Below, one piece after another: positions 25,499 through 34,365 of a DNA stretch of 64,000 nucleotides. Position 1 is the first letter of the stretch. The number at the start of each line of letters is the position of its first letter. The position numbers were made by a program, and so were the translations under genes. The DNA lies in the NCBI RefSeq assembly GCF_017581925.1, contig NZ_JAGEVG010000010.1, forward strand, positions 115,711 through 179,710, read 5' to 3'. Source of the DNA: Gelidibacter pelagius (GTDB lineage Bacteria; Bacteroidota; Bacteroidia; Flavobacteriales; Flavobacteriaceae). The notes under the pieces were generated by a model. That model searched no databases, had not been told where the DNA came from, and worked only from the letters and a program-made list of their open reading frames with translations.

Positions 25499-25795
25499 CT
25501 AAGGATTTAATTTGCTCTTAATCAGTTTTATAGCAATGACGCCAATCGCTCCGCCAACGATTGAAACCAACATGTTTATTAAAAATAACATGTAATTTGT
25601 TTCGCCTGTTTCCATAATCGACATCGGATCAAAACCAAGACGCCCAAAGGTTTTTATAAAAAATATACTGCCAAAAACACCTGCCATGGTATTGCCAATA
25701 AATCCCAATGAATATTTTTTGTTAATAACAGCAAATGCATGGGCGGCAAAAATGCCCATAAAAATACTGATGAGTGCAATGAGTGTATCTGTCAT
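25499..25795 (-). CDS. Small membrane protein next to cydB
   Basis: 98 residues with three hydrophobic segments (about 3-22, 28-48 and 67-92) and Gly-rich helix faces (GNTMAGVFGSIFF, SIVGGAIGVIAIKLIK). The pattern recalls GlsB/YeaQ/YmgE-type stress membrane proteins, but no diagnostic motif allows naming. It follows cydB by 21 bp in the same direction and precedes a terminator, so it is likely the third gene of the cydAB transcript. It differs from CydX (about 37 residues). Confidence 0.6.
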   Translation of the reverse strand: MTDTLIALISIFMGIFAAHAFAVINKKYSLGFIGNTMAGVFGSIFFIKTFGRLGFDPMSIMETGETNYMLFLINMLVSIVGGAIGVIAIKLIKSKLNP

Positions 25796-25816
25796 AACAA
25801 AGGATTACATAGCAAA

Positions 25817-26893
25817 TTAATGGTCGCCATAGCCGACATCATCCATCTTACCACGGAAAACACGATATTGCACAAACATATAGACTGCAACCAAAAGTGC
25901 GGCAATAACAAACCAATATACTCCAACGGACAAACCATAGTCGTGGGCTGCAACATTATATAAGGTTAAAGACGGATTGACATCGTTAGTAGAAGGCAAT
26001 ACTTTGGGGAATATCGAGGCTACAGTAGAAGCTAATCCCCCCAGCAGAAACAAGGTTGAGAATAAGAAGCCTAAACCGTCTTTTTTGAATGATTTTACTT
26101 TAAACAAACCAAAGAGTCCCGTAAACGTAATCAGCGGAAAGATAATTAACCAAGGATGTTCCATAAAGTTGCGAAATGGATTTGGATCAATGATATGCCA
26201 GGTTGACAAAGATATGATCACCAATGCCAACAGCACAAAATTCAAATTGAAAATCACCTTTTTTAGTTTTGGGTTAAGGTCAGAGTTGGTCTTGAAAATA
26301 ATCCAATTGGCACCATGAATTGCCAAGGACACCACGCCAACCAAGCCCAGCATTAAGGTAAACCAATCGATTACTCCCAGGTGTTCGGCATGCGGACTAA
26401 AACTCGAATTCCATAAGGGCAAAAAGAAAAAGTGAGGTTCATGTGCAGAAACACCATCGGTAACCATGCCCAAATTCACGCCTCTTACGATATTACCCAA
26501 TGCGATTCCGAAGAATAGGGCCAACAATAAACTTGCAATTCCAAAGGCTTTATCCCAAATGGCCTCCCACATTCTGTTCTTGATTTGTCCTCGTAATTCA
26601 AGACCAATCGCCCTAAAAATAAGTAACCATAAAATCATCATCAACGGCAAGTAAAACCCACTGAATGATGAGGCATACAACGTAGGAAACGCAAAAAACA
26701 AAACACCGCCAACAGCTATGAGCCAGACTTCATTGGCATCCCAAAAAGGGCCGATGGCGTTTGTCACCGCTTTTTTGTCTTTTTCTGTTTTGGCAAAAAA
26801 TAAATGAATGATTCCTGCACCAAAATCATAACCATCCAAAATGACATAGATGGTTAACATGGTCATTAATATGATATACCAGAGTAGTTCCAT
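25817..26893 (-). CDS. cydB: Cytochrome bd quinol oxidase subunit II
   Basis: A 358-residue integral membrane subunit with eight or nine helices. It begins with the CydB hallmark YVILDGYDFGAGIIHL (about residues 16-31), followed by IGPFWDANEVWLIAVGGVLFFAFPTLYA. It completes the bd oxidase that reduces O2 with quinol electrons. Only 2 bp separate it from cydA. Bd oxidases resist sulfide, cyanide and NO far better than haem-copper oxidases (established knowledge). That fits its inclusion among the sulfur-linked promoters. Confidence 0.95.
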   Translation of the reverse strand: MELLWYIILMTMLTIYVILDGYDFGAGIIHLFFAKTEKDKKAVTNAIGPFWDANEVWLIAVGGVLFFAFPTLYASSFSGFYLPLMMILWLLIFRAIGLELRGQIKNRMWEAIWDKAFGIASLLLALFFGIALGNIVRGVNLGMVTDGVSAHEPHFFFLPLWNSSFSPHAEHLGVIDWFTLMLGLVGVVSLAIHGANWIIFKTNSDLNPKLKKVIFNLNFVLLALVIISLSTWHIIDPNPFRNFMEHPWLIIFPLITFTGLFGLFKVKSFKKDGLGFLFSTLFLLGGLASTVASIFPKVLPSTNDVNPSLTLYNVAAHDYGLSVGVYWFVIAALLVAVYMFVQYRVFRGKMDDVGYGDH

Positions 26894-26895
26894 AG

Positions 26896-28230
26896 TTAGA
26901 TGTGTTTTGTAGTTTCAGGGCCTTTATGAATAATTTTCACGGCCAGCATGATGAACAATAGTCCCAATAATGCGTAAAGTCCAATAAAGCCAAGCAAGGT
27001 GAACAAGGTGTTTCCGGAAGAAACGGTTGGGGAAATTCCATCTGCTGTCCGTAAGAGATTATACACCAGCCAAGGCTGCCTTCCCAGTTCGGCGGTGTAC
27101 CATCCCGCAGTGTTGGCGATATACGGAAACGGCAGCATAAACATCAACGTCCACAATACCCATTTAGTAGTGTAGAGTTTCTTTCGATACAGTTGAATGC
27201 CTGCAATAAGCAATAAGCCAATAAAAATAGTGCCCAAGCCCACCATAATATGATAGGAATAATACAATCCAGGAATATTTGTTGGATAGACACTTTCATC
27301 AAATTCATTGAGGCCTTTAATCTCTGCATCCCATCTTTGATAGGTTAAAAAGCTCAATACATTTGGCACCGCAATTTTATTATCGAGTTTTTTGTTTTCG
27401 ACGTCGGGTTGCCCAATTAAGATAATTTCAGCGCCACCATCTTCGGTTTCGAAAATGCCTTCCATGGCAGCAAAGGTTACAGGTTGGTGTTTGGCCACAT
27501 TTTTGGCCGCCCAATCTCCTGTTGGAAAAGCCACCAAAATACTGGAGATCAATCCGAAAATAACACCTGTTTTTACAAAAAGTTTCCCGAATTCGCTGTG
27601 TTTATTATTTAATAAATAAAAAGCGCCAATAGATGCCACCACAAAGGAAGAGGTAATGACGGAGCCCATTTGATTATGTAAAAATGCAGGCATCAACCAC
27701 GGATTGGAGAACAACGCTCCAAAATTGGTGAGTACAAATTTTCCATTTTCCAGAATTTCATAACCAACCGGGTACTGCATCCATGAATGCGTGGCAATAA
27801 TCAAATAGCCACTTGCCCAAGATCCTAAAAACACCAGGAAACCCGTTAAAAAATGGAGCTTCTGACCCATTAATTTTTCTCCAAACAGGAATAGGCCCAG
27901 AAACGACGATTCTAAGAAAAACGAAAACATCCCTTCCATGGCAAGGGTTTGACCAATAATGCCTCCAGTAAGTTCTGAAAACTTGGCCCAATTGGTGCCA
28001 AACTGGAATTCCATCGGGATCCCCGTGACAACACCCATTGCAAAATTTAGCGCAAAAATTTTCATCCAAAATTTGGCGGCGTCGTTGTACTTATCAATCT
28101 TGGTTCTTAAAAATCGCCATTTAAAATAAACGATCATTAAGGATAATCCCATGGTCAATTGTGGAAATAGGTAATGGAAAGTGATCGTGAAAGCAAACTG
28201 CATCCGATCATAAAAGAGCATGTCCTCCAT
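26896..28230 (-). CDS. cydA: Cytochrome bd quinol oxidase subunit I
   Basis: 444 residues. His19 in FHYLFPQL is the high-spin haem ligand; a second His lies in FLHNQMGS (about 187). The GRQPW signature is at GWYTAELGRQPWLVYN near 390. The Q-loop is short compared with the 522-residue E. coli protein, so this is the short-loop class. It heads the cydA-cydB-small protein unit. Promoter site C upstream carries one mismatch in the palindrome but keeps the exact spacing to a TATATTTA box. Confidence 0.96.
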   Translation of the reverse strand: MEDMLFYDRMQFAFTITFHYLFPQLTMGLSLMIVYFKWRFLRTKIDKYNDAAKFWMKIFALNFAMGVVTGIPMEFQFGTNWAKFSELTGGIIGQTLAMEGMFSFFLESSFLGLFLFGEKLMGQKLHFLTGFLVFLGSWASGYLIIATHSWMQYPVGYEILENGKFVLTNFGALFSNPWLMPAFLHNQMGSVITSSFVVASIGAFYLLNNKHSEFGKLFVKTGVIFGLISSILVAFPTGDWAAKNVAKHQPVTFAAMEGIFETEDGGAEIILIGQPDVENKKLDNKIAVPNVLSFLTYQRWDAEIKGLNEFDESVYPTNIPGLYYSYHIMVGLGTIFIGLLLIAGIQLYRKKLYTTKWVLWTLMFMLPFPYIANTAGWYTAELGRQPWLVYNLLRTADGISPTVSSGNTLFTLLGFIGLYALLGLLFIMLAVKIIHKGPETTKHI

Positions 28231-28264
28231 ATTGAAAAAGCTTTTGAGCGATAAATTTATTATA

Positions 28265-28308
28265 TAAATATATGAGAACCCTATTTCTAAATGTGTAACA
28301 CAAGTAAC
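28265..28308 (-). promoter_or_regulatory. Crp/Fnr-type operator plus -7 box (site C, cydAB)
   Basis: On the coding strand GTTAC-N4-GTTAC (28295-28308) matches nine of ten positions of GTAAC-N4-GTTAC. TATATTTA is at 28265-28272. Centre-to-box spacing is 36.5 bp as at the other sites. The weaker half-site suggests graded or shared control of cydAB. Confidence 0.6.
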
Positions 28309-28515
28309 AGAGCGCTATTTTATTTTTTGAGACCGTAATTTAACTTCTCCTAAATTCCTTGAAATTCAGTTTTTTATCAAATTTTAACACGTAGGCGCAA
28401 TAAAGGTAATATATTGATGCTGTTCTTTTCCAATGTTTGTTGTATAATTGTAACATGCATGACTGTTTTAACTCTCAAATTAACACAGTTTAATTTTTTC
28501 TATTATTCGTCAACT

Positions 28516-30540
28516 ATGGATGTCATTATCAATCAACTTATAGAAGAGTTCCAGCTGCCACTTCATAATCCTGTGTTGATTTTTTCTTTGATTCTCTTTA
28601 TTATTCTCTTGGCACCTGTAGTGCTGCACAGAATTCGGATTCCTGGAATTATCGGATTGATCGTATCAGGAATTATTATTGGACCTGCTGGACTGAATAT
28701 TTTGGAAAAAAGTCTTTTTGTGGATGTTTTCTCCACTATCGGACTTTTATATATCATGTTTATTGCAGGATTGGAGCTCGATTTAAACCAGTTTAAAGCA
28801 ACAAGAAATAAAAGTTTGTTGTTCGGCTTTTTAACCTTCACGATTCCTATTGCTATCGGATTTCCAGTCTGTCATTATATATTGGGCTTTGATTTTAACG
28901 CCAGCCTGCTTACATCAAGCATGTTTGCTACCCATACTTTGGTAACCTACCCAATAGTCAGTAAGCTTGGTGTTTCAAAAAACATAGCTGTTGCAATAAC
29001 GGTTGGTGGTACAATTCTAACCGATACTGCCGTTCTTATTATGTTGGCCGTCATTTTAGGCTCTCATGGTGGAGGACTTACACAGGAGTTTTGGATCCGA
29101 TTGGGCATATCATTGGTATTGTTTTCAGCGTTTATGTTTTTGGTAATCCCAAGAATTGCAAAATGGTTTTTTAGAAAACTGGAGAGCGAAAAACATTCGC
29201 ATTATATTTTCGTACTGTCTGTGGTGTTCTTCTCTGCTTTTTTGGCCGAGATAGCCGGATTGGAATCTATTATTGGAGCGTTCGTGGCTGGGTTGGCACT
29301 CAATAAGCTCATTCCGCACTCTTCTGCGTTGATGAACCGAATTGAATTTATAGGTAATTCCCTATTTATCCCATTTTTTCTTATTAGTGTAGGGATGATC
29401 GTGGACATCAGTGTCATCATGAGCGGACCTATGGCACTGATTATAGCTGGAACTCTAACGGTTGTGGCAATTTCGGGAAAATGGGTAGCCGCTTTTTTAA
29501 CTCAGATAATTTTTAAATTCTCAAAAGGTCAACGTAACTTAATTTTCGGATTGAGTAGTGCGCATGCTGCAGCCACTTTGGCGGTGATTTTAGTAGGATA
29601 TAAAGCGGGAATTTTGAATGATAATATCCTTAACGGCACGGTCGTCTTGATCCTTGTTACCTGTATTATTGCATCTTTTGTTACTGAAAGTGCTGCCAAA
29701 ACGATCATCCGTAATTCTGACGAGGAAGAGGATATCCCACTGACCAGTCCATCGTTTCAAGAGACGATTTTAATACCCATCGCCAATTTAGTAAATATTG
29801 AAAAAGTTTTAGATTTTGCAGTATTAATAAAGGATAAAAAATCGATCAATCCATTATCTATTTTAACGGTTGTGCCCAATACTGCCGAAGCAGAGAAAAC
29901 CATTCTTAAGGCGAAACAAGGTTTGGAGAACTACTTGAAAGAAACCACCGCATCCGATACTAACGCCACGGTTATGGCTACCATCGACCATAATGCAGCA
30001 AGTGGGATATCGCGAACCGCGAAGGAAATCATGGCCGATATCATTTTATTGGGATGGCCTCAAAAGACCGGGTTTTTAGATAAATTGATAGGGGACAAGA
30101 TGGAAAGTATTTTACAAAATACAGAAAAAACGCTTTTCATTTGTGATTTTGAAATTCCTTTGGTGAGCCATAAACGGTTGTTTGTGATTGTTCCACCAAA
30201 CGCTGAATATGAGGAAGGATTTGCGCATTGGGTCAATAAAATCGCAAAATTGTCAGTGGAACTGTCCATTCCAATCCATTTGAATTGCAACGAGGCAACA
30301 CATCAATCCATACTGAAATTTGCAAAAGACAATAAGATGACCTTGAGCATGGAGTACAAACTGTTCAAGGATTGGGACGATTTCCTAATTATTTCCAGAG
30401 AGATTGATGAGACCGATTTGATTGTTTTGGTATCTGCTCGAAAAGGTTATATCTCTTATTTTGGACACTTGGATCGGATTCCGTTAAAGTTGGAGAAACA
30501 TTTCCCTGCGATAAGTAAAATGGTGATCTATCCTCAGTAG
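28516..30540 (+). CDS. CPA2-family cation:proton antiporter with USP-like cytosolic tail
   Basis: 674 residues from MDVIINQLIEEF. An upstream extension to 28414 has no family support and runs through promoter-like DNA. Residues 10-390 form about 12-13 helices of the KefB/NapA type (GIIGLIVSGIIIGPAGLNIL; GGTILTDTAVLIMLA; SIIGAFVAGLALNKLIP). Residues about 420-674 form two nucleotide-binding/universal-stress-like domains (ETILIPIANL; RLFVIVPPN; DLIVLVSARKG). It exchanges Na+ or K+ for protons, with likely nucleotide control by the tail. It is divergent from cydA; no GTAAC palindrome with correct spacing precedes it. Confidence 0.85.
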   Translation: MDVIINQLIEEFQLPLHNPVLIFSLILFIILLAPVVLHRIRIPGIIGLIVSGIIIGPAGLNILEKSLFVDVFSTIGLLYIMFIAGLELDLNQFKATRNKSLLFGFLTFTIPIAIGFPVCHYILGFDFNASLLTSSMFATHTLVTYPIVSKLGVSKNIAVAITVGGTILTDTAVLIMLAVILGSHGGGLTQEFWIRLGISLVLFSAFMFLVIPRIAKWFFRKLESEKHSHYIFVLSVVFFSAFLAEIAGLESIIGAFVAGLALNKLIPHSSALMNRIEFIGNSLFIPFFLISVGMIVDISVIMSGPMALIIAGTLTVVAISGKWVAAFLTQIIFKFSKGQRNLIFGLSSAHAAATLAVILVGYKAGILNDNILNGTVVLILVTCIIASFVTESAAKTIIRNSDEEEDIPLTSPSFQETILIPIANLVNIEKVLDFAVLIKDKKSINPLSILTVVPNTAEAEKTILKAKQGLENYLKETTASDTNATVMATIDHNAASGISRTAKEIMADIILLGWPQKTGFLDKLIGDKMESILQNTEKTLFICDFEIPLVSHKRLFVIVPPNAEYEEGFAHWVNKIAKLSVELSIPIHLNCNEATHQSILKFAKDNKMTLSMEYKLFKDWDDFLIISREIDETDLIVLVSARKGYISYFGHLDRIPLKLEKHFPAISKMVIYPQ

Positions 30541-30580
30541 CAATACCCGAGGTAGTTTAATAAGACTTTAACACAGCAAA

Positions 30581-30624
30581 GTAACAAAGGTTACATAAGG
30601 ATCATATCATTTACTTTATGTTTG
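30581..30624 (+). promoter_or_regulatory. Crp/Fnr-type operator plus -7 box (site D, DoxX-DsrE-SoxB-like operon)
   Basis: Perfect GTAAC-N4-GTTAC at 30581-30594, and consensus -7 box TATGTTTG at 30617-30624 on the plus strand. Spacing is 36.5 bp. This is the only plus-strand member, and it fits the same geometry. The ATG at 30618 lies inside the -7 box and cannot be the start codon of the next gene. Confidence 0.78.
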
Positions 30625-30632
30625 TGCTTATC

Positions 30633-30995
30633 TTGAAAACCAAATCTTACATAGCGGTAGTATTGATAGTTATCTTTCTGGCAAAGTTTGCTGCGATAGA
30701 TGCCAATGGATTGAATATTATATTCAGTGGAAGCACGACTACTTTTGTAAATCCATATTGTAAGAAAAACTCTAGCAGCGAAAAATCAGATACGTCGGAT
30801 AGTTTTTCGCAACAAAATCATTTTGAAACACAGGTAATTACTTTAAGTGGAAATTGTACCTCTCCGTTTCAATTTGAAATATTCTCTTGGGAAGCGGACT
30901 TCTCTGATCCCATCGTTGTTTTGAACGAATACTTTACTTCAAAATTAAGCTATCGGTATTTAGATAGCATATCTCCGCCTCCTCGCGTGGCATAA
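30633..30995 (+). CDS. Small secreted or membrane-anchored protein heading the sulfur operon
   Basis: About 120 residues if translation starts at TTG-30633 (giving MKTKSYIAVVLIVIFLAKF). The in-frame ATG at 30618 is inside the -7 element, so a start further down is required, and no ATG is available. The product has a signal or anchor helix (residues 5-25) and two cysteines (VNPYCKKN about 43, SGNCTSPFQF about 75). A Ser/Lys-rich middle and a tail ending SPPPRVA complete it. No family is recognised. Being first behind site D and 82-127 bp ahead of DoxX, it is probably an exported partner of the DsrE/SoxB-like proteins (inference). Confidence 0.6.
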   Translation: MKTKSYIAVVLIVIFLAKFAAIDANGLNIIFSGSTTTFVNPYCKKNSSSEKSDTSDSFSQQNHFETQVITLSGNCTSPFQFEIFSWEADFSDPIVVLNEYFTSKLSYRYLDSISPPPRVA

Positions 30996-31122
30996 ATTCT
31001 TTTTTTTGACATTTTAAGGTCGGTGTTTTCATTGCAATCTTTCTCTTAAGACATGCAGATGGATTATCTGTTACGCAATGGCGCCGCACAAAATCAAACA
31101 ATCCTTATTCACATTTTTTATA

Positions 31123-31521
31123 ATGACGAGCAAAATTTTAATCAGTCGCCGTTCCATACAGCTATTGCGCATTTTGGTAAGCGGTATATTTTTAGTAGCC
31201 GGTCTTAATCACTTGCTCAATATAGAGAAAACTGCCCAGCGCATCGAACAGGCGAGCTTTAAAGGAATAGCACTTCTGTTTGGCAACCCTGAGTGGCTCA
31301 TCATCCTATCAGGTATAGTCATGCTGGGAGCTGGATTTTTATTTCTAATTGGTTATAAGACCAAATGGGCAGCTATTATTTTGGTGGCAGTCCTAATTCC
31401 GATTACACTAACGGTCCAAGTAGGACAGATTACAACACTTGGCCCTCTATTTAAAAACATTGCAATTTTAGGTGGACTTCTTTTTTTTATACTGAACGAC
31501 ACCAATCAATCTTTAAAATAA
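31123..31521 (+). CDS. DoxX-family membrane protein
   Basis: 132 residues from MTSKILISRR; an extension to 31078 is less likely. It has four helices and the DoxX pattern: ILVSGIFLVAGLNHLLN, a loop with Glu/Arg, then LIILSGIVMLGAGFLFLIGYKTKWAA. The DoxX/DoxD group includes subunits of thiosulfate:quinone oxidoreductase and redox partners of thiol systems. The exact role here is unknown. It lies 6 bp ahead of the periplasmic DsrE-like gene and inside the site-D transcription unit, which supports a sulfur/thiol role. Confidence 0.8.
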   Translation: MTSKILISRRSIQLLRILVSGIFLVAGLNHLLNIEKTAQRIEQASFKGIALLFGNPEWLIILSGIVMLGAGFLFLIGYKTKWAAIILVAVLIPITLTVQVGQITTLGPLFKNIAILGGLLFFILNDTNQSLK

Positions 31522-31527
31522 ATCACT

Positions 31528-31950
31528 ATGAAAACATACATTTTTAGTTCTATAATTTTAATGCTCACCCTGTTTAGCAATGCTGATTTGCAAGCGCAAG
31601 ACATGGATAGAAGCAAAAACAACTATGTAGTCCTCACTACAAAAGTGCCGCAATTACAGCCCATCATCCTAACCGCACAAGCCTTAAAAGCAGAGGAGGG
31701 AGACGCATTTGGAGACTTTCAGGTCATCATCTGTGGGAAGGACATTGGACAAGTTACCGATCCTGAAAAAATAAATGAATTTATTCTTAAGGCCGAAAAG
31801 GCTGGAGTCCAGATTATAGCCTGTGGCTTTTCGCTCAACAAATTTAAAGTCGATAAAACAAAAGTTCCAGCGAGTATGGACATTGTGGAAAACGGCATCT
31901 TGTACAATTTTCAACTTCAAAAAAAAGGATATAAAAGCTTAAGCCTATAA
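31528..31950 (+). CDS. Periplasmic DsrE-like sulfur-carrier protein
   Basis: 140 residues with a cleavable signal (MKTYIFSSIILMLTLFSNADLQAQ). The mature part is a compact DsrE/DsrF-like alpha/beta domain (KNNYVVLTTKVPQLQPIILTAQ, FQVIICGKDI, GVQIIACGFSLNKF). Cys69 and Cys99 sit in conserved positions; Cys99, in IIACGFS at the end of a strand, is the likely sulfur carrier. DsrE-family proteins receive and pass on persulfide sulfur. A periplasmic version next to SoxB-like hydrolases suggests that sulfane sulfur is carried on this Cys and removed by them. It ends 2 bp before the SoxB-like gene. Confidence 0.78.
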   Translation: MKTYIFSSIILMLTLFSNADLQAQDMDRSKNNYVVLTTKVPQLQPIILTAQALKAEEGDAFGDFQVIICGKDIGQVTDPEKINEFILKAEKAGVQIIACGFSLNKFKVDKTKVPASMDIVENGILYNFQLQKKGYKSLSL

Positions 31951-31952
31951 TT

Positions 31953-33614
31953 ATGAGAAATTTTAAAACAACTTTTTTGACAACTTTTAGCTTTTTGGGA
32001 CTACTGATATTGTCAGTTTCCTGTAAATCTGAAAAAACGAATGTAGTGGTAGAAAACAAAGACACCGCTAAAGATACCATGAGTATTACCATCCTTCAAA
32101 CGGCCGACATTCATGGCCAATTGGATGCACATCCCGAATTGTTTTGGGAGAATGGCGAAATCGTCTTTAAAGAACGTGGTGGGATGGCCCATATCAAAAC
32201 TATTTTTAATCAGGAACGTGAAAAAAACCCAAATCGCACACTTATAGTTGACGGAGGCGATCTGATCCAAGGTAGCGGATACGCGGCTTTATCTGAGGGT
32301 AGAGTAATGTCCAATGTCGTGAAAAACATGGGTTATGATGTGATTATTCCAGGGAACTGGGAAGTCGTTTACGGAAAGGACATCATGATGGAAGTGATGC
32401 AGGATTTTGATACGGAGATTATTGTTCAGAATATGTACCATGAAGATGGAAAGGAACCTCTATTCCCGGCCTATACCATAAAAGAAATTGAGGGCGTGCG
32501 TTTAGCGTTTATTGGTATCAATGATCCTGATGTTCCAGTGAGGCAAAACCCCATTTTCAGCAAAGGGATTGCGTTTAGTGGATTGGATAATAGTGTGAAG
32601 CAATTAGTGGACGATATTAAGTTTAAGGAAAAAGCAGACGTTATTTTCTTGGTCACTCATATTGGTATTTTTAAACAAGTCGAATTGTCTAACAGTCCAA
32701 TTGCAGAACACGCCGATTATATTTTGGGGAATGACACCCACGAACGTGTTAGAGAAATGATTCAAGGTAAATACGCCAAGGTTACTGAACCAGGTGCTTT
32801 TGGTTCCTTTGTTGGAAAATTGACCCTTCATTTTGTGGATGGTAAATTGGTGGGTGATGATTACGAACTTATTGATGTAGATCCTGAAGTTTATCCTGCC
32901 GATAAAACAATTCAAGCGCTTGTTGACAAGGAGAAAGTTCCGTATAAAGACCATCTCGAAACTATAATTGGATATACAGAAGCGCCTATTTATCGTTATT
33001 TAACGGTAGAAAATCCTATGGACAACTTGATCACTGATGCTGCGCGTTGGAAAACAGGCGCAGATATCTCTATCTCAAATGGATTCCGATTTGGTAATCC
33101 TATTGTTCCAGAAAACGGAGAACCTGCACCTATTACGCGTGCAAACTTATGGAACTTAATTCCTGTAAACGAAAATGTCAAGACAGGAAAGGCTACGGGT
33201 AAACAGATAAAAAACTGGTTGGAAAAAGAAATGCACAATGCGTTTTCACAAGATCCAACCGAACGTTTTGGTGGATGGCTAGTTCGGTTCTCTGGGATGG
33301 AGGTGGATTTTAAAAGTCAAAACCCAAGAGACGAACGGATTACCAGCATTACCGTAAAAGGCGAAGAAATGCAAGATGATAAATATTATACCATTTCTGC
33401 ATGTGTGCGTCCAGGCGATCCTATTGATAACTTGTGTAGAATGTCGGACGTTGAAGACGTAAAAGAAATGGATTACACCATTCACGATGCTGTTGAAGAA
33501 TACCTTAAAAAGCATTCGCCGGTATCACCCAAATTAGAAGGTCGTGCGTATTGCGATTATTTGGGCACCTATTCTTTTTCTACAGTACCTGGAACTAGCT
33601 ATGAATTTCAATAA
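31953..33614 (+). CDS. SoxB-like metallohydrolase lipoprotein
   Basis: A 553-residue 5'-nucleotidase/SoxB superfamily protein. The lipobox Cys24 follows LILSVS. The N-terminal metal site is TADIHGQLD (D52, H54) and DGGD (100-103). The segment GNWEVVYG (134-141) has Trp where nucleotidases have the catalytic His of GNHE; SoxB has a Trp-containing variant (GHWEFTYG type). The C-terminal domain has SNGFRFG and a DPTERFGGWLVRFSGM segment. These echo SoxB's SPGFRWG and DP..QQGGDMVRVGGL. SoxB cleaves sulfone sulfur as sulfate from a carrier Cys. No SoxYZ is present, so the adjacent DsrE-like protein is the candidate carrier (inference). Confidence 0.75.
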   Translation: MRNFKTTFLTTFSFLGLLILSVSCKSEKTNVVVENKDTAKDTMSITILQTADIHGQLDAHPELFWENGEIVFKERGGMAHIKTIFNQEREKNPNRTLIVDGGDLIQGSGYAALSEGRVMSNVVKNMGYDVIIPGNWEVVYGKDIMMEVMQDFDTEIIVQNMYHEDGKEPLFPAYTIKEIEGVRLAFIGINDPDVPVRQNPIFSKGIAFSGLDNSVKQLVDDIKFKEKADVIFLVTHIGIFKQVELSNSPIAEHADYILGNDTHERVREMIQGKYAKVTEPGAFGSFVGKLTLHFVDGKLVGDDYELIDVDPEVYPADKTIQALVDKEKVPYKDHLETIIGYTEAPIYRYLTVENPMDNLITDAARWKTGADISISNGFRFGNPIVPENGEPAPITRANLWNLIPVNENVKTGKATGKQIKNWLEKEMHNAFSQDPTERFGGWLVRFSGMEVDFKSQNPRDERITSITVKGEEMQDDKYYTISACVRPGDPIDNLCRMSDVEDVKEMDYTIHDAVEEYLKKHSPVSPKLEGRAYCDYLGTYSFSTVPGTSYEFQ

Positions 33615-33628
33615 AAAAAATAAGAATT

Positions 33629-34255
33629 ATGAAAAACGATAAAAAAGAGAAAAACACAAAGAAAACGTGGATACAGTACGGAGTTTTTGCAGTGATCGCC
33701 ATTACACTTTACGCCACAGGACTGCATACTGAAGTGATTGGTTTTGCACAACGTGGCATACTCGCTACCGGCTTGATGAATCCTAATGTGAAAGACATTA
33801 CCCAGGTGGGAGAAAGTGAGAACGATATGGCGATTGCGTCAGAATTCGAAAAAGCAGATTTTAGTTTAAAATTGATGGATAGAGACGGCAATATCACCTC
33901 TTTGGAAGCTTTAAAAGGTAAGGTTATTTTTATGAATTTTTGGGCCACTTGGTGCCCACCTTGTATTGCGGAAATGCCTAGCATCGATAAGTTGCACAAA
34001 GATATGGGCGATGAAGTGGCATTTGTCATGCTTTCCTTAGATCAGGATTTTGAACTTGCCAAGGCTTTTGATAAGCGTAAAGGGTATAATATGCCCATTT
34101 ATGCGCCAGCGAGCAATTTACCTCCAATGTATCAGTCGTCAGCAATTCCTACCACCTATGTTATTGATGCCAAGGGAAACCTGGCGTTGACGCATAAAGG
34201 TATGGCGGATTATAATGATGAAGGATTCAAGAAGTTTCTGAGAAGTTTGAAGTAG
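33629..34255 (+). CDS. TlpA/ResA-like membrane-anchored thioredoxin
   Basis: 208 residues. A basic N-terminus and one helix (residues 12-32) anchor it in the inner membrane. The thioredoxin domain faces the periplasm and carries W108-C-P-P-C112 in FMNFWATWCPPCIAEMP. The cis-Pro strand is SAIPTTYVIDAKG. WCPPC is typical of TlpA/ResA/SoxW-type reductases. SoxW-like thioredoxins keep Sox carrier thiols reduced, which suits this operon. It lies 14 bp after the SoxB-like lipoprotein and so is co-transcribed. Confidence 0.85.
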   Translation: MKNDKKEKNTKKTWIQYGVFAVIAITLYATGLHTEVIGFAQRGILATGLMNPNVKDITQVGESENDMAIASEFEKADFSLKLMDRDGNITSLEALKGKVIFMNFWATWCPPCIAEMPSIDKLHKDMGDEVAFVMLSLDQDFELAKAFDKRKGYNMPIYAPASNLPPMYQSSAIPTTYVIDAKGNLALTHKGMADYNDEGFKKFLRSLK

Positions 34256-34365
34256 TATTATTCCTAAATGGGATGGAAAATTGTAAATTTATCTGTCCCA
34301 TTAGTAACTACTCTATAATAATACCACAGTGATATATAATGTCAAAGTGATAACAAATCTAAAAT

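Noticed and set aside
28450..28463. GTAAC-N4-ATGAC upstream of the CPA2 antiporter as a ninth regulon site
   Set aside because: Two mismatches in one half-site and no TAnnTTTR box at 36.5 bp.
31061..31074. GTTAC half-site upstream of doxX as an internal operator
   Set aside because: The other half does not match (GGATT), and no -7 box is at the fixed spacing.
34306..34319. GTAAC upstream of the second SoxB-like gene as an operator
   Set aside because: The partner half is CTATA; no palindrome. The gene is more simply read as part of the site-D unit or a separate constitutive promoter.
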